From JBDWFY01 sp964291365 (GTDB taxonomy: Bacteria; Pseudomonadota; Alphaproteobacteria; Rhizobiales; Stappiaceae): 64,000 bases of DNA. The first letter of the stretch is position 1, and the number at the start of each line of letters is the position of its first letter. The position numbers and the translations under genes are program-made. The stretch lies in NCBI GenBank assembly GCA_964291365.2, contig OZ220033.1, positions 124,001 through 188,000 of the forward strand, read 5' to 3'. Shown here one piece after another: positions 38,034 to 51,535 of the stretch. The notes under the pieces are model-generated. The model was not told the origin of the DNA, did no database searches, and was given only the letters and a program-made list of their open reading frames with translations.

Positions 38034-38256
38034 TATTCAGTTTCACCACCATTATCATTGTAGTCCACAAGAGATTTGCATCTTTCACATGCATTTTGCA
38101 TACTGTTCCCTTTTCACATTTGTATGTTCCTGCCAATGATACTAATTATCGTGCGTGTGTAAATATTGTGCATGTACCAGCAAGCATTCCATAGTCACCT
38201 CCCAAATGTGAAGTTTTGAAATCCTGTTTGTTCCTACATCTTGTGTACTCATGTAG

Positions 38257-38430
38257 CCGATGCAGAGTCTGTTCCAGTTGAGCAGAAGGTGGAGCCTGCA
38301 CTAAAACCACTAGAAGAAAAACCAGTGAAAGAGAGAGTTGATGATGAAGGTAAAGAACAGCCATTGACAGGTCAGTCTCCAGTTAGCACCTCATCTACCA
38401 GTCAAGTTAAAGCTGTACAAATGTCTCCAT
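38257..38430 (+). CDS. Gene 2, linker exon a with damaged donor
   Basis: Counterpart of 449-628, two codons shorter, with QKVEPALKPLEEKPVKERVDD and QPLTGQSPVS. The acceptor (catgtag) is kept. The donor that reads CCAT|gtaaga in copy 1 reads CCAT|ataaga here, so the GT is gone and reading on meets a TAG at 38460. Normal splicing from this point should fail. Because the exon is a multiple of three and phase 1-1, skipping it would leave the protein in frame; a nearby cryptic donor is the other option. Confidence 0.6.
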
Positions 38431-38854
38431 ATAAGAGAGTACAAGTGATTGTTTTCATATAGGTCTGTATAGTTGGCTGCCATCTCCACATAGCCTCGTC
38501 CCTAGGCCCATTCCAAGCTTTTCAACGCTGAAAAGAGGAAGGGCCTGATATCAAAGGTCACATGACTTTGTGTCACAATGACACAGCCACTGGTATTCAA
38601 AAGGTCGCTTTGAAAAGCCAGCCAGTTTGGTTGCGGCCCCTACATACCCACTTTGGGCGCAATAGGTATTAGTCCCATTGATCTCAATAACCCCTGTGAT
38701 TAGTGCACACATACCTGCAGCCTCTCATAATAATGCAACATTTTTCCTCTCAGGCTACTACATGTACATGCAAATGTCCACCAGTAGTACACATGCCCAG
38801 GAATTGTTTACTACATGCCAAAAGTAAAATTAATATTGTTTACTATATGTACAG

Positions 38855-39079
38855 CAGCTGTGTTGGAGTGTGGTGTATTGGAGGGGAGGGAGGAGCCAGC
38901 ACTAACTACCTCTAAGTCTCCTCTCACTGCTCCAGTTAATGGTGGTGGGGAAACCAAGGAAGTTGATCAGGGTCCATTAAGTGAAGCCAGAGCTGATCCC
39001 ATGATCCTAGCTGTTGCTGGTGATGTCAGCAGTGAGAAATCTAACAAACCATTACAACACAAAAAACACAAACGACATG
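38855..39079 (+). CDS. Gene 2, linker exon b
   Basis: Same 225-bp length, acceptor (acagcag) and phase as 1446-1670, with donor gtaagt. Nine or so residues differ, for example PLTAPVNGGGETKEVDQG. The basic end NKPLQHKKHKRHG is unchanged. It feeds the death-domain exon at 39208. Confidence 0.75.
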
Positions 39080-39207
39080 GTAAGTCTAGTAATTATTCAG
39101 TATATACCTATACAAGATTTACAGTGTACATAATATATACATGTACATATCTGTGCACTACATGTGCATACTAGTGTCATATCTCCTTATGTTTCTCTTT
39201 GCCACAG

Positions 39208-39459
39208 CTTTAACTACTGAAAATGTTTTGAGGGTGCTCAAAGGACTGCTGTGGAACACACTGTGTAATGTGCTGTCCATCCCTTACTCTCAGCGGATGA
39301 AGATTGAGAAGGAGTTTAAAAGTGAGGATCAACGCAGAACTGCTGCTGTCAACTTCTATCTACATAACCACCCATATGCATCGTGGAGACAGATAATAAG
39401 TAACCTTGACTACTGGGGTGTACATCACAAGATACAACATTATGCAGAGAAACTGACTG
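39208..39459 (+). CDS. Gene 2, death-domain-like exon 1
   Basis: Counterpart of 1799-2053, one codon shorter, phase 1-1. The second half is almost identical (QRRTAAVNFYLHNH, GVHHKIQHYAEKLTG). The region between helices 1 and 2 is changed: LLWNTLCNVLSIPYSQRM against the other copy's LQWNRLCDDMLDINYFQQ. The IPYSQR form is closer to the usual 'IP.S....I' of death domains, so gene 2 may keep the older version. Confidence 0.78.
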
Positions 39460-39835
39460 GTATGTTTCAACATCTACTGTTTCAACATCTACTGTTTTAT
39501 GTCATCCTCAAGATAATTATGTTTTTAACTGATGTTAGGTTTGTAGTGGATGTTGATTACCCTCCTGAAAATAAGCCCCCCCCCCCCTTAGATGCAAACA
39601 TAGATCAGACTGGGGACGTGGCTTATTGCAGTATGCTTCTAGTATAAGCTCCTGTCAAGCAGTTAATCTTACTTCCTAGCTTTTTTCCTCAATAGATTAA
39701 GGCATAGGTCGTCCAAGTAGCTTGTATCAGCTAATTGCAGTAAATTACATGAATAATCATACCCAGGCTCCACCCACTAGTTAAAAACACCTTAAATGAT
39801 CAAAGCAGTAACAGATAAACAAAGGAAAGAAATTT

Positions 39836-39904
39836 GACCACCCTGATTCGAAACTGGTACCTCTTGTAATTAAAGCAAGGCCCTTACCATTGTACCACAG
39901 TGTA
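39836..39904 (-). ncRNA. tRNA-like relic, copy 2
   Basis: Duplicate of 2422-2490 with one or two changes; same A- and B-box-like words on the minus strand and the same poor stems. Confidence 0.4.
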
Positions 39905-40088
39905 CATGTGTGCATATGGTAACTGGTCATCATGGTCACACGTTTTCATCGATATCTCCTGATTGGAGTTGTCAATCAAATTCTACAAAGACAAAGCCAT
40001 TAATTATTCCCACTCTTGTAAACAGTTCCAATTGAAGTGCTCCATAGACGCAGGTACATTTTTAACCTACATAGTGTGTAATTTCGGT

Positions 40089-40864
40089 CATAGATTATTG
40101 AGCATATACGGGATTGGAAACGGGATCACGTGTGCCATAGTCCCGCATAGTAATGCCCCTGAAATACTCCCCCGAATACTTAACGCTCGCAAAGATTTAG
40201 TGAAAGGTTACCTTTCGAGGACGTTTGACTAGCTCATGGACGAACTGTCGAGCGATTCACAGCGAAAACCACTGCCAGTAGTGTTCTTGAGATATCGTTC
40301 GGTTTGTCTGAAGCCTCGTTTGTTTGCCAACCCAACGGTCAGGAGCTCACAACGCGAGTTTGTTCGTCGAAGCGGCTGGTCGAGGTAAGTCAGAAGTTTT
40401 TGTCTCCCTCTACTGTGAGGTACCTACGACTGGCGGCCTCCTGGACGCCTTCAGACTACTTGTACTTGGTTGAAGTATTGCATAGGCACCTTTTAAATCT
40501 TCAAACGTCGCTTAGAACGGTGTTATACAGCCAAACAGCTTGGAAAGACGGCTCACTAAACTTAGTGAAAATATCAAATTTTGTCTCCCTCTCTTGCTTT
40601 CTGTTGTGACTCTTCGTAGCTTTCTTACCCACAGAACTGAAGTGCAGGGTTTGTAGCATTGCATGGGATAGAGAATAACCAGCTGTCTTCATCATGAAGC
40701 TGAAACAAAGCGATAGCATCTACCCATTTCCACCATTTTAGGTAAATTTTTTTGCCCTCATGGTCTATTCCCATATCAACGTATTGTGGCCAAGTATTCG
40801 GGGGAGTGTCTCGCGAAATTAATCCGTTTCCAATCCCGTATACGTAGTAGCTCTATGATCTATG
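40089..40864. mobile_element. 776-bp nonautonomous DNA transposon
   Basis: Ends CATAGAT with an extended inverted repeat of about 40 bases (both arms contain TATACGGGATTGGAAACG) and a 7-bp target duplication tttcggt (40082-40088 and 40865-40871). Copy 1 has the unoccupied site with one tttcggt at 2669-2675. A frame of about 100 codons (40304-40609) has no recognised motif, so the element probably depends on a transposase elsewhere. The family was not identified; a 7-bp duplication is unusual for the common classes. Confidence 0.92.
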
Positions 40865-41019
40865 TTTCGGTTGATCAGATAACAAATTAACAATTAATTT
40901 GATCAAGCCTAAAAAAAAAAATCCTGAAAATTTTTCTAGAGGTCCATTTTGATGGATTTGCCTAATTTTTTCATGTACATATTAATGTTACTTTACAGTA
41001 TAAATTAATTTTAGCTTGA

Positions 41020-42700
41020 CAATTATGTAATTAGTTGTCATGGTAACTATGATAAAGTAGTTGTTATGGTAACTAAATTTGTGAGTACCATACACAATCA
41101 AACACTACATATGATGTGATTCCTGGAATTCTCTGTCCCCTGAGTAACACCCTCGCTTCGCTCGGGGTGTCACAGTCTGGGAACATCAGAAATACTGTAG
41201 ATCCCTTGGCCTCTAGTGTCTAACTAGTATTTATTTTTCAGAGCTATACAAAGGCATTTCTGTTCTAGTGCACCTACCCTTGAAGGGTTCTTATCACAAC
41301 TAAGGTATCAGAATTGGCATTCTTTTTGCCCTCTTTACACTGCTAACTACAAGAAAAGTCCTCCCTGCGGTAGTATGCTTTTCTAGGATACATGTATGTA
41401 TCCATATCACAATGCAAAGTAAGAAATTCGTTCCTTGGATTTAAATAAATGCTATCTAACGTAAGGTCAGAGATCAGAATTGACATTACTTAATTTGAGT
41501 AGTGTACCTACATTCATGATATCAAGTCAGAGGTTCATATCTGTAACAGTTTTCCAAAGGCACAGAAGGCATCACCAATCGTTGGGACGAGTGAAAACGA
41601 GAGAACACTCAAGTCGATCGAAGTTCGTGCTGGTGACAAAGCAGGTAGGTGACTGAATCAACTCACCATCACAATACCATAAACAGGCCTTTTGTCGGAC
41701 TAAGCTGGGGTGACAAGACATCGAAATTCTTCAATCTAAGTTAGTCTTCATTGAAAATATATACCAGAAGCTTACCTGATCGCCTGTGTCTTCCTTGTTT
41801 GGCGGTTGAGTGAGTGGGAGCTGTCAGTCTGTTTCAATTTTATTTGAAACACTTACTGGCACTTAATAGCATCAAGAACCACCTGAAAGGATCATGATAG
41901 CCTTTGTTCTTCGTCGGATCTTGAAAAAAGCAGGTTGACAAGTCGTTAACACACCTTTCATGGCTAGTCCAGAAATCTATTTTTAGGATTTCACTGTCTA
42001 CGTACGTTGGATGCCTTCTCATGGCTTACACTGCTCAATAAGCCCTGGTAGTACTTAGTACTTGAAATGAATATGAATGATGTAATGTTACTGTTATAAC
42101 TGATTACATAATCTTGAATTATTGAGCCACTTTTTTCAAGATATTGACACTCCAACGTGTGTAAACTACTTCTGTGCAAGTGCACCTTTAATCCACCTGA
42201 GTTAACACTCACTCAACTTCCTATGATAAACTTTTCTTGTTAAGCTTACAATGTAATGGAGAGATCTGGTGCACTGTCTCAAAGCCAACTTCCATGATAC
42301 TAGTAAGGTTAGTGCTCATCCAATGATACGTTTGTGCTTTTTCCATACCTTAACTATTGTATGTAGCAGAAAAGGTGTACAAACAAACGAGATAAACTGT
42401 TCAGACTACTAATTTTAATGTAAGAAAACACACAATTAAAAGACTTAGTGAGCCAATTAGTGGCTTATACATGTACCATGACATCACTCCATACAAGCCC
42501 TGTGCAAGCCATGGTAAAAAACCACACAATTGAAGTTTTGAGCTCATTTTGTCGAGCAAGTGTTGCCTGATATTTAAGCACTCATAATTTCACAACACTA
42601 ATAGTGAATACCTGAAGCTAACAATCAGTGTTGATTATCTGTTGGATGGATTATGGATGTAGCTACTTCAATTCAGAGTTATATGCCGAAGATTGTGCTG
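41020..42700. repeat. Older intronic duplication, unit 1 in copy 2
   Basis: Equivalent of 2797-4450. About 130 bases present in copy 1 (roughly 2920-3050) are missing here at 41129. Matches 59020-60250 in blocks. Confidence 0.72.
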
Positions 42701-42949
42701 CGGACAAACTTAAATCGAGTTTTCTATGACTAAAATCTTTGCGGAAAGGCTTTTCAATAATTCATCTTTTTTGACCGCTACTGTACAGTGTCTAGCCATC
42801 CCTACCAGCTGATGTAGAGTTGATGTACATATAAATTTTGTGTAATGTTCCTAGCCTACGTTATGTACTACGCTGCATAGAAATAGCGTAATCAAAGCAC
42901 ATTATTTCATGCGTACGCAAGTACGTGCCCACCACACTGTACCATACCA

Positions 42950-43160
42950 CTGGATTTTAATCCAATAGAAAACTTATGGCACGAACTCAAAGAGTTTGTA
43001 CACAGAGAGGTGAAACCGAAGACAAAGGGCGAGCTTGTAGAAGGAATCAAATGCTTCTGGGAGACGGTTACAGTGGGGAAGTGCATGAAGTACATTAGAC
43101 ACTAAGAAAGATGATACCTAGAACCATCAAACTTCAAGGAGATGCTACTGGATACTAGTG
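42950..43160 (+). pseudogene. Tc1-like transposase, C-terminal remnant
   Basis: Codes FNPIENLWHELKEFVHREV and KGELVEGIKCFWETVTVGK in a single frame, ending at a stop near 43104. It is the third catalytic region and tail of the element at 4739. Compared with copy 1, about 1 kb between 4692 and 5720 has been removed. This stretch is cleaner than in copy 1, so each copy has decayed differently. Confidence 0.85.
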
Positions 43161-43724
43161 TTGTAGTAATGTAATGCATGCATAACCCATTTCACATACA
43201 ATAACCTGCTTGACTCATTATCATGTTACAATAAGTTATGTCCTAGAAGGTTAAGAAAAATCAATGTTGAAGATCATGTTACAGTAAGATACAGTTTTAC
43301 CTGGAAGAGTTACTATCTTGTGAGCTAATCGATCAGATGAGCCTTGTTAGCACTAAGTTGCTTGTTGGATTGATTTACAGATGCAATGCAGTCCTTCTAC
43401 ACAGACTCAAACTGTGGGGGGTGGCTCCAGAACTCTGAGAATTAAGTTGAAAAAGTTCTTGTACAGGAAGCTGTGGTAGCTGCCTTGTCCCATACACCGT
43501 GCATTGCCTCATGACATCCTCCCCAAACACTCTTTGGCTAGCTTGACTGCCAGTGTTAAGGCTCTCGAAACTGTCCTTAGTTTAGGATACATATTTAGCA
43601 ACAACCACAACAACTGGAAGAAGCTTAGATTTATCAATACACAAACAATTTGGTGCCTTTCTATCAACCTTGGCCCCCAAACTCCAATTCTTGAACAGCC
43701 GGGTGTAAACACCCCCAACCACCC

Positions 43725-43880
43725 TCCCTGCTGCTCCCCAATGCCCATCATCCATCATCCCTCTACTGCTCCCCAACACCCATCATCCATCATCCCTCTA
43801 CCGCTCCCCAGATGACAGTGTCAGCTGCTCCCCAAACACTCAGCACCCATCACCCCTCTATTGCTCCCCAGATGTCAGTA
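43725..43880. repeat. 33-bp tandem units (CCATCATCCATCAT)
   Basis: Units of CCCATCATCCATCATCCC plus CTCTACTGCTCCCCA repeat about three times, the last diverged. Copy 1 has a single unit at 6510-6545, so the array expanded after duplication. Confidence 0.85.
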
Positions 43881-43961
43881 CCATCAGCTCTTCAAGCACA
43901 AGGTATCCTCCACACCCCCTGGAAGGTAGTTCCAATTTTGATCATCTGAGTCATCCATGTA

Positions 43962-43991
43962 CAGTGCTTCAAGGCAAGAGAGCAAATTTTT
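43962..43991 (+). repeat. Left terminal inverted repeat of the 12.1-kb element
   Basis: 30 bases identical to the reverse complement of 56004-56033. The T-rich stretch at its inner edge is followed by diverging sequence. Confidence 0.95.
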
Positions 43992-44290
43992 ACAATTTTG
44001 GTATATTTTGAAATAAAAGTTTATGTATGAAATATTATAGCATGAAGTCATGATAGCATGAAAGAGCAACTATTTGTGGTTTAGTAATTAGTGGGCGTGA
44101 CAGTCACATGATTCACATGACCTTGTACAGTTCAAATTGTAATGCAGAGGAGGTCGGACATTACGTAACCAAACGTAACGAGCGGCCGCGAGTCACATGT
44201 TCAATGGACATTCCTTACATACCATACGTACGGCCACATGTATTCTAGCTCTGTCTCGATCACTCTTTCTTGTGCTGCTCTGATCTGAGG

Positions 44291-45222
<932 letters not shown>

Positions 45223-45634
45223 GTAGGTGTTAAGTGTGCTAGCACTCGATAGAGTGCTAGCACCTCTATTCCCAACTTTGCTACTTTGCTAACTGTCAAT
45301 ATTTATCCAGCTGGTATCCCCTTATTATTATTTATCACTTATCCTGCTGACAATCAGTTAAGCTTTTTCAACACTTGATTCTGTATATCACTTATCCTGT
45401 TAACTAGCCTTTTGATCAACACTTGATTTTCTATTAATTTTATCACCATCGTATATACCCTAATTTTTTTTTTGATAACTGCCATTACTCTCTCTGCTCA
45501 AGTCAATAGATATAGAGTGGTTTTGATACATGTGTCATTGAGATTCAACAATCAATACAAATGCAAAATTGTCGTCGAGCATGTGGCACATCTTACACAT
45601 AGCATGTAAACATAGCAACTAGGTAAACATAATG

Positions 45635-48600
45635 TTAGTTTTGTTGTGCATAGGAGTGCTCACTCACGTGCGATACTGCACTGGGTGGAGGTGGTAAATC
45701 AAGGGGGTTATTGTGAAACTGGGGTCTAATAGAGAGTGATCCTCGCACAGGAAGGGTGGCACGACCTGGTACAAATGCAGATGGTTATTCTCTTTTGGGA
45801 GGTCGATCACTGTGTTTCTTTCGTTTTGATGTTTTAGGCTGATCAAAATCAGGAAGTTCCCCTTCTACAAAGCGATGATGAGAAGATGTGTAATAGAAGT
45901 ATGGTAAATTTGGGTCAATTCTTTTTCCAAACTCCATGCAAACTTTGCGAAAATTGACTTTTACTTCTTTCAGGGTAAAATTTTTGCCAATACAGTGCTA
46001 CTGGGCAAAAGAGTAGATTTTTTTCTAGCTTTCCAGATACACTTATTTTGACCTGTATTTAGTAGATATAGCTGTTTCAGCCCCCCTGGTATTGTATAAA
46101 GCATCAAAATAAGATCGTTCGTCAAGCATGGTCATGACGCAGGATGACATCGTCACAACATCACGTGCACTATATAGTTGCATACAAGAGAACAAAAACC
46201 CAGACCTGTAAGGCCATGGTGAGTGCGAGGTAAGACTGTGAAGGCTAGCTATCTTATGTGTATGTTTATATCCATACAAGCTTAACACTATAAGCTAATA
46301 CGAATCGCTACACTATCATGTTAGTACATGCATAGACAAATCAGCTTGAAGGCTTCTAAGGGATTAAAAAGGCCTGTAGACCGCCTATCGCTACTAGCTT
46401 ACCTTGTGCGAGCACTCGTGGTGTGACAAACTCTCCAAATTTAACGCTGCCAGCTCCTTTTCACGCCACGACCTCGCTTCTGATCGATAGTGGGTGTGGT
46501 CGACTACTGCGTCATCACAGTACACGTGCGTTGTATATACGTCACCAAGGGAAACTCAGAGCCGCGCGCAGCAATTTTCGGAAGTGTTTGCTTCCGGATT
46601 CGGCGTCTGCTGCAAAATACTCGCAGTTTTAACTGTGCACATGAATTATCGATGCATAAGAATGCGCAATGCACAGTGATAAATCTTAACTAGGAATTTT
46701 ATGCGAGATTCCTAACCTAACATAAATTGCTTAATTTTTGCCAAAATTTTCACTATTTTGGTCAATATCTCCCTGATGCTTTACAGTTAAGACTCCAAAA
46801 TTGGTACACAGATACATCATGTTGGTGCCTACTAACAAGCCAAATCAAGGCTCTTAACTATAACCAAAACTCGTGAATCACAACCTAACACAAAAATTCA
46901 TAAATTTTGGACATTTTCACTTGCCTAACCCACATAAAAGGTGATTGTAACTTGTCATGCGAGATATAAATAGTCCATCCATTGGCCTAACCAGGTAACA
47001 AGTCAGGTTGGATAGCATGCAAATTTCGCTTGTAAAATCTGCAAAAACCACACTGTGGTCAAAATCTACTCTCTTGCCCAGTAGCACTGTATTGTCTCGC
47101 ATCACACTAAAAAAGCATTCACAATCATCTGAAGTACTTGCACGAGGATGCTCTTCGTGTAATTGGGCACTGGCAATCTCCTGTCTTCTCCACTCCCTGC
47201 TCTCTATATTTGTGGTCACAGCTATTAAGGTCTCTTTTGTAAAACCACATATTCTCGTCTCATTTCTGTACATGTATGTATGTGTGTGCATGAAAATTGG
47301 ATTAGTTTGGGATTTAGTGGGGGGGGGGGGGACCCTGGGATTTTCCCTGAAAATTGATTCCAAAAAAAAAAAAAAAGGGTGGTGTGGTCTTAGGAAAGCA
47401 ACCATCTGTAATCTCAGATATTGGTTAAATTCTTCTGGAAGAAACATATAATTTCTGGTACTGCACTTGATAACATGTACACACTTCAATGGGACTCACT
47501 TGTTGACCTCTAACAGGTTGAGATCATATGTCATTTTATGCCACGGCATGAGTTCGTCAAGAACATAGGAGAGCAATTGGTAGTTAAATCTGCATCTCTG
47601 TAATTCCGACAACCCACGCTCATCACAGGTACGGCACCAGTTTGCCCACAACACGAATATAGGCAGCTTCAAATGTGTACCCCTTCTTCTCCGTGAAATT
47701 GGCTACTCGTGCGCTAAACATCCTTTCTGCATCTTGACCAACTGTTTACGGGCTCCAGATAGCGCATAGTAGGTTAGATTAGTTGACAGATTGGATAGTG
47801 CTTTGACATATCTTTCCAGAGAGAGTTGAGATGGGCCTCCTTCTCGTGTACTGGTAGCAATCCTCTATGATTATTGTAACAGCAAGCAGTCTTGTAATAC
47901 TTCGTTAATACATAATGCATACAGATCATGATTGCATACCTTCAAAACATGAGGCTTATCTTCTCTTTCATGGAAGGATTGTTGTGTTTGAGGATGTATC
48001 TCTGGCACATACACATGCTTTCTGAATGGAACACCGTTGCTATCCCACTGACACACCTGGTAGCTAAACTCTAATTGTGCCAGAAATGATTGCATCTTAT
48101 CAATATTTCCGATTTTTCTTGAAAAAAAAGGATATTTTAAAATCGTATTCACACATGCTCACATTTCCCACATATGGATACCTGGTGTCCACGTGTGAAA
48201 TGGATATCCACTGGGAACTGTTCGTGTACGCAGACGAGAAGCAATATCTGTGAAACAAACCCCTTTTGCATCCAAGTCCAGATCTCTTGAAGCAAAGAAG
48301 ATGAGACTGCTGGGTTAGGACACACAGCCTCAAGAGTTCCATTTGCTAGCTCTAAAACAATAATATTATAATAATTTTGTAAGTATAAGTGTACCAGTAC
48401 TTCTACACTTACTTTTGGGAGTGAGCATGGCTTTCATCATGCGCTGAGACATCTTTGAGTACTTAGCACGTACCTCAGCTCTGATTTGGAGAACAGATAA
48501 GGGACAGGTGTAACCTTTAGCTCTTAAATATAATTGAACTCTCCATTGCATACAAATCCTGAAGTAGAATAATAATGGAATTGTATATACATGCATATAC

Positions 48601-51250
48601 ATACATCTGTGCACAACTACCACACACACATACATCTTGTACATTGTAAGGTGAAGTAATTTGTGTTAGATCAATCTTGGCAGGCAGAACTCACCTACAA
48701 CTTTCATTTTACGCTTCACCATTTCTGCTGTTAATTCATTCATGAGTCGTCGAAGTTCACTTTCTTTAAGGGAACACATTGCATTGGAATTGTATATGGC
48801 TTCTGATTACGTCGTCCATGTGATATCATGAATACAAATACATGAGTGGCAGGCTGACGTTTGTATTTGTACAATGCTTTCACAGCAGCTAGCAACCTTT
48901 CCCTTGCTTTAGTCAATTGACGGGGAATGTTGGATTGTTGAAATGTAGTTGCAGAATCACGAACCAAGTCCAATGAAACATTTAGCTCCACTCATAAAGA
49001 GCGGTATTCCTCACACAGTAGCTTTAGCTCTTCCAATTGCCACAGGATAGTGAACATAGCTTTGTCAGTAGGCCTTTTCTTTTTAGACTCTTTTCATACT
49101 CAGCATTGACTTCCTACAACTCTAAATACGAATTAAACAAGCAGCCCTCATAATCATTAATGTATATACGATCCACCACACGAGACATCACACACATGCA
49201 AACATACCCACAAGCTCAAACACATCACACACTTATACATGCACAAGCATAGATTCATCATACTTCTGGTCAGGAACTCCAAATCCTTCTTTACTGATTC
49301 AATTTCAGCCTGTAGATCTGATTGGACATGAGAACAATCACTTCTGTCACCCAAACCAATTGCTTTGATGAACTCAAGTCAGCTCTGATACTGTTGGAAC
49401 AGTTGCTGGAGCTTACCATCGTGTAAATCGACATCACCCGACCATTCACCCCTCACTGATTCACCTAATCCTTCCACCAAATCAACTGCATCACCCTTGA
49501 TCCACCATGATGTATCAGGTGGAAACATACATACAACCTTGTCCAGTACGGAAGTCTAAAAAGCAACACTTGCATTTAGGTTTCTGACACAAAATTTAAT
49601 GTGTATCTACAATACACGTAGTACCTGAACCTCTGCTCCAGTAGTGAAGCCACTAGCCACAACATCACGCCGTAAAGAATGGTCAGACAGTGCTGGAATG
49701 TTGGTTCTTGCCTATGTGCAATGTTCATACATGTACGTGCATGTATAGTGTAAGTGAAACTGTGCACATGCAAGACCAAGTGTTGATTGGCACACCTCAG
49801 TTGGTTTCATCGTACTTTGACCGGCAGTAGATGCTCCTTGTGCAACTGTATCAACACTCCACATCAGTCCAGCATGGATTTTGACCCATTTGGTACCAAA
49901 GAGTGAGTACATGGTTTGTTGCCACATTCAATAGTCGTCAGGACACTTCATCTACAAGCAAATATACATGTATAGAAAGAGAAGGGTTAATGATTTGCAA
50001 CATACCTCTGTTAGGGAACTTGAAGTGAAGAAATTCACTACATATTCTATCAACTCCATTGGCATGCGCTTCACAGGCAATAATGAATTGAGCCCATTAG
50101 AACGCTTAGTTCCTACACACTTTGCTAAAAGATAGATGATATTGGACCGATTGTTGTCCTTTAAATGACACATGGCATTGTTGGCAAGTTCTAGAAAATC
50201 AGATTGTACGGGAATGTTGCTGACTTGACTGAACAGTTGTGACAGTACTTCAAGCTGTTGATTGGGGTTGAGTGATGTGAATATGTCGGTACAATATTCC
50301 AATAGAGATGACTCAATCTGGTGCACAGTTTGAGTACCTTGTTCAGATGTTGAATGGGCAGAAGTATCTGATATTGATGAATAATCACGATACGTACTTT
50401 GTACTGCTTGCTCTGATGACAGGAGTTGCGTAGTTGTAGATGTAGCACTGATATGGGGCTCCTTACAATAAACCTGGCTGGCAATAAGTGGTGATGTGAA
50501 TCGAGATGATAGTCATATACCCCTTGAACGACAGGCACTTCCTGAAACCAGTGTCAAATCACGGTATGGAGGTATGTAAGTATGAATACAGAATATCATT
50601 TCCTTTGGGTAGGGGATATTCCAGGGATCCCCTCTACTATATTAAAACACTAATCTACATGGTAGCTACTCCATTCCATGCTGTCAAGCATGCACTACCT
50701 ATGTGCATAATTTTATTACCTGTGGGAGATGATAAATACCACCCCCCCCCCCCCCCAAAAATAAATCCAATACATACATGTACATTGTTGTGCCTATATG
50801 TATTTATCACAATCCAAGATTTAATACAGAGTCTGACCTAGGAGCTATACATATGCACTTACCAGATCGACAATGGCTAGTTAGAGTAAACTGCTGAATA
50901 AACTTTCCACACGATTCCCAGAAGTGCATATCCTTGTGCAGTACCCACGATTTCCCTTCAGTGTACAACAATAAGAACTCAGTGAGCTTCTCTCGCTCCC
51001 CATCTGTCCATTCTGGTAAAACAGGTTTCTTCAATTTCTTGGGATTGAACAACTTTTTGGCAGTTAGAAGACCCTTTCCTTGAGTTTTGGGGCTTTCAAA
51101 TGGTTGGTGCTGACCTGCTAGAGATTTCAGCCTCGGTTCCATAGCTGGTGGAGTTATACAAGATAGATCTGGCGAACTGTTTCCATTTTTCTTGGGCTTC
51201 TTAGGAGCAAGATTGTCATCATAACTGCCAATACTGCCCGATTCTGACAT
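45635..51250 (-). pseudogene. Twelve-exon Myb/SANT-like gene of the 12.1-kb element
   Basis: Exons read leftward: 51250-50863, 50541-50006, 49951-49796, 49711-49625, 49555-49264, 49113-48695, 48558-48413, a doubtful one near 48350-48170, about 48120-47940, 47864-47500, a doubtful one near 47460, and about 47270-45635 interrupted by an insertion. The Met exon has a basic stretch, then EWTDGEREKLTEFLLLYTEG, a Myb/SANT-like helix set. Later come LLPVKRMPMELIEYVVNFF, KWVKIHAGLMWS, PATHVFVFMISHGRRN, YVPEIHPQTQQSFHERED, VLDELMPWHK and ESREWRR..EHPRASTSDD. I recall these motifs from hypothetical proteins multiplied in cnidarian and sponge genomes; function unknown. Decay: in-frame TGA in exons 2, 3, 5 and 6, TAA at 45785-45787, and frameshifts near 48766, 48540 and within 47500-47864. 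Original stop TAA at 45635. Confidence 0.8.
45993..47089. mobile_element. 1097-bp nonautonomous element inside the Myb/SANT-like gene
   Basis: Inverted ends CAGTGCTACTGGGCAA(A/G)AGA with TA on both sides (45991-45992, 47090-47091). The ends share CAGTGCT and GGCAAGAGAG with the surrounding 12.1-kb element, so both were probably moved by the same or a sister transposase. Removing the element and one TA joins ECFFSVMRDN to IGKNFTLKEVKVNFRKV in frame, restoring the exon. No transposase inside. Confidence 0.93.
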
Positions 51251-51535
51251 TGTAGAAGGTCGTCCTGGGCGTGCAGTGAATGGCCACGAATACCACACGA
51301 AGACAACGGGGATCAGCAAGGATCAGGGTTGAGATAGGTCAAAATCAATACTATTTACGCTGGTAAGGTACGTTATAGTAGTCAGGAGGCTTCGTTCTTG
51401 TGCTGCAGTCACACGAAATTCCTATGAAAAAATACACAGTAGATAAAACGCTGGCTCAGCAAAATGGTGGATCATATGATACTGTCTGACCTCCTCTGAT
51501 TGTAATGCATATTCCAGAAAAACTTTTGGCATATA

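Noticed and set aside
46917..47270. Reading of the last Myb/SANT-like exon straight into TVLLGKRVDFDHSVVFADF
   Set aside because: The frame crosses the border of the 1097-bp element at 47089; the true continuation is at 45992 leftward.
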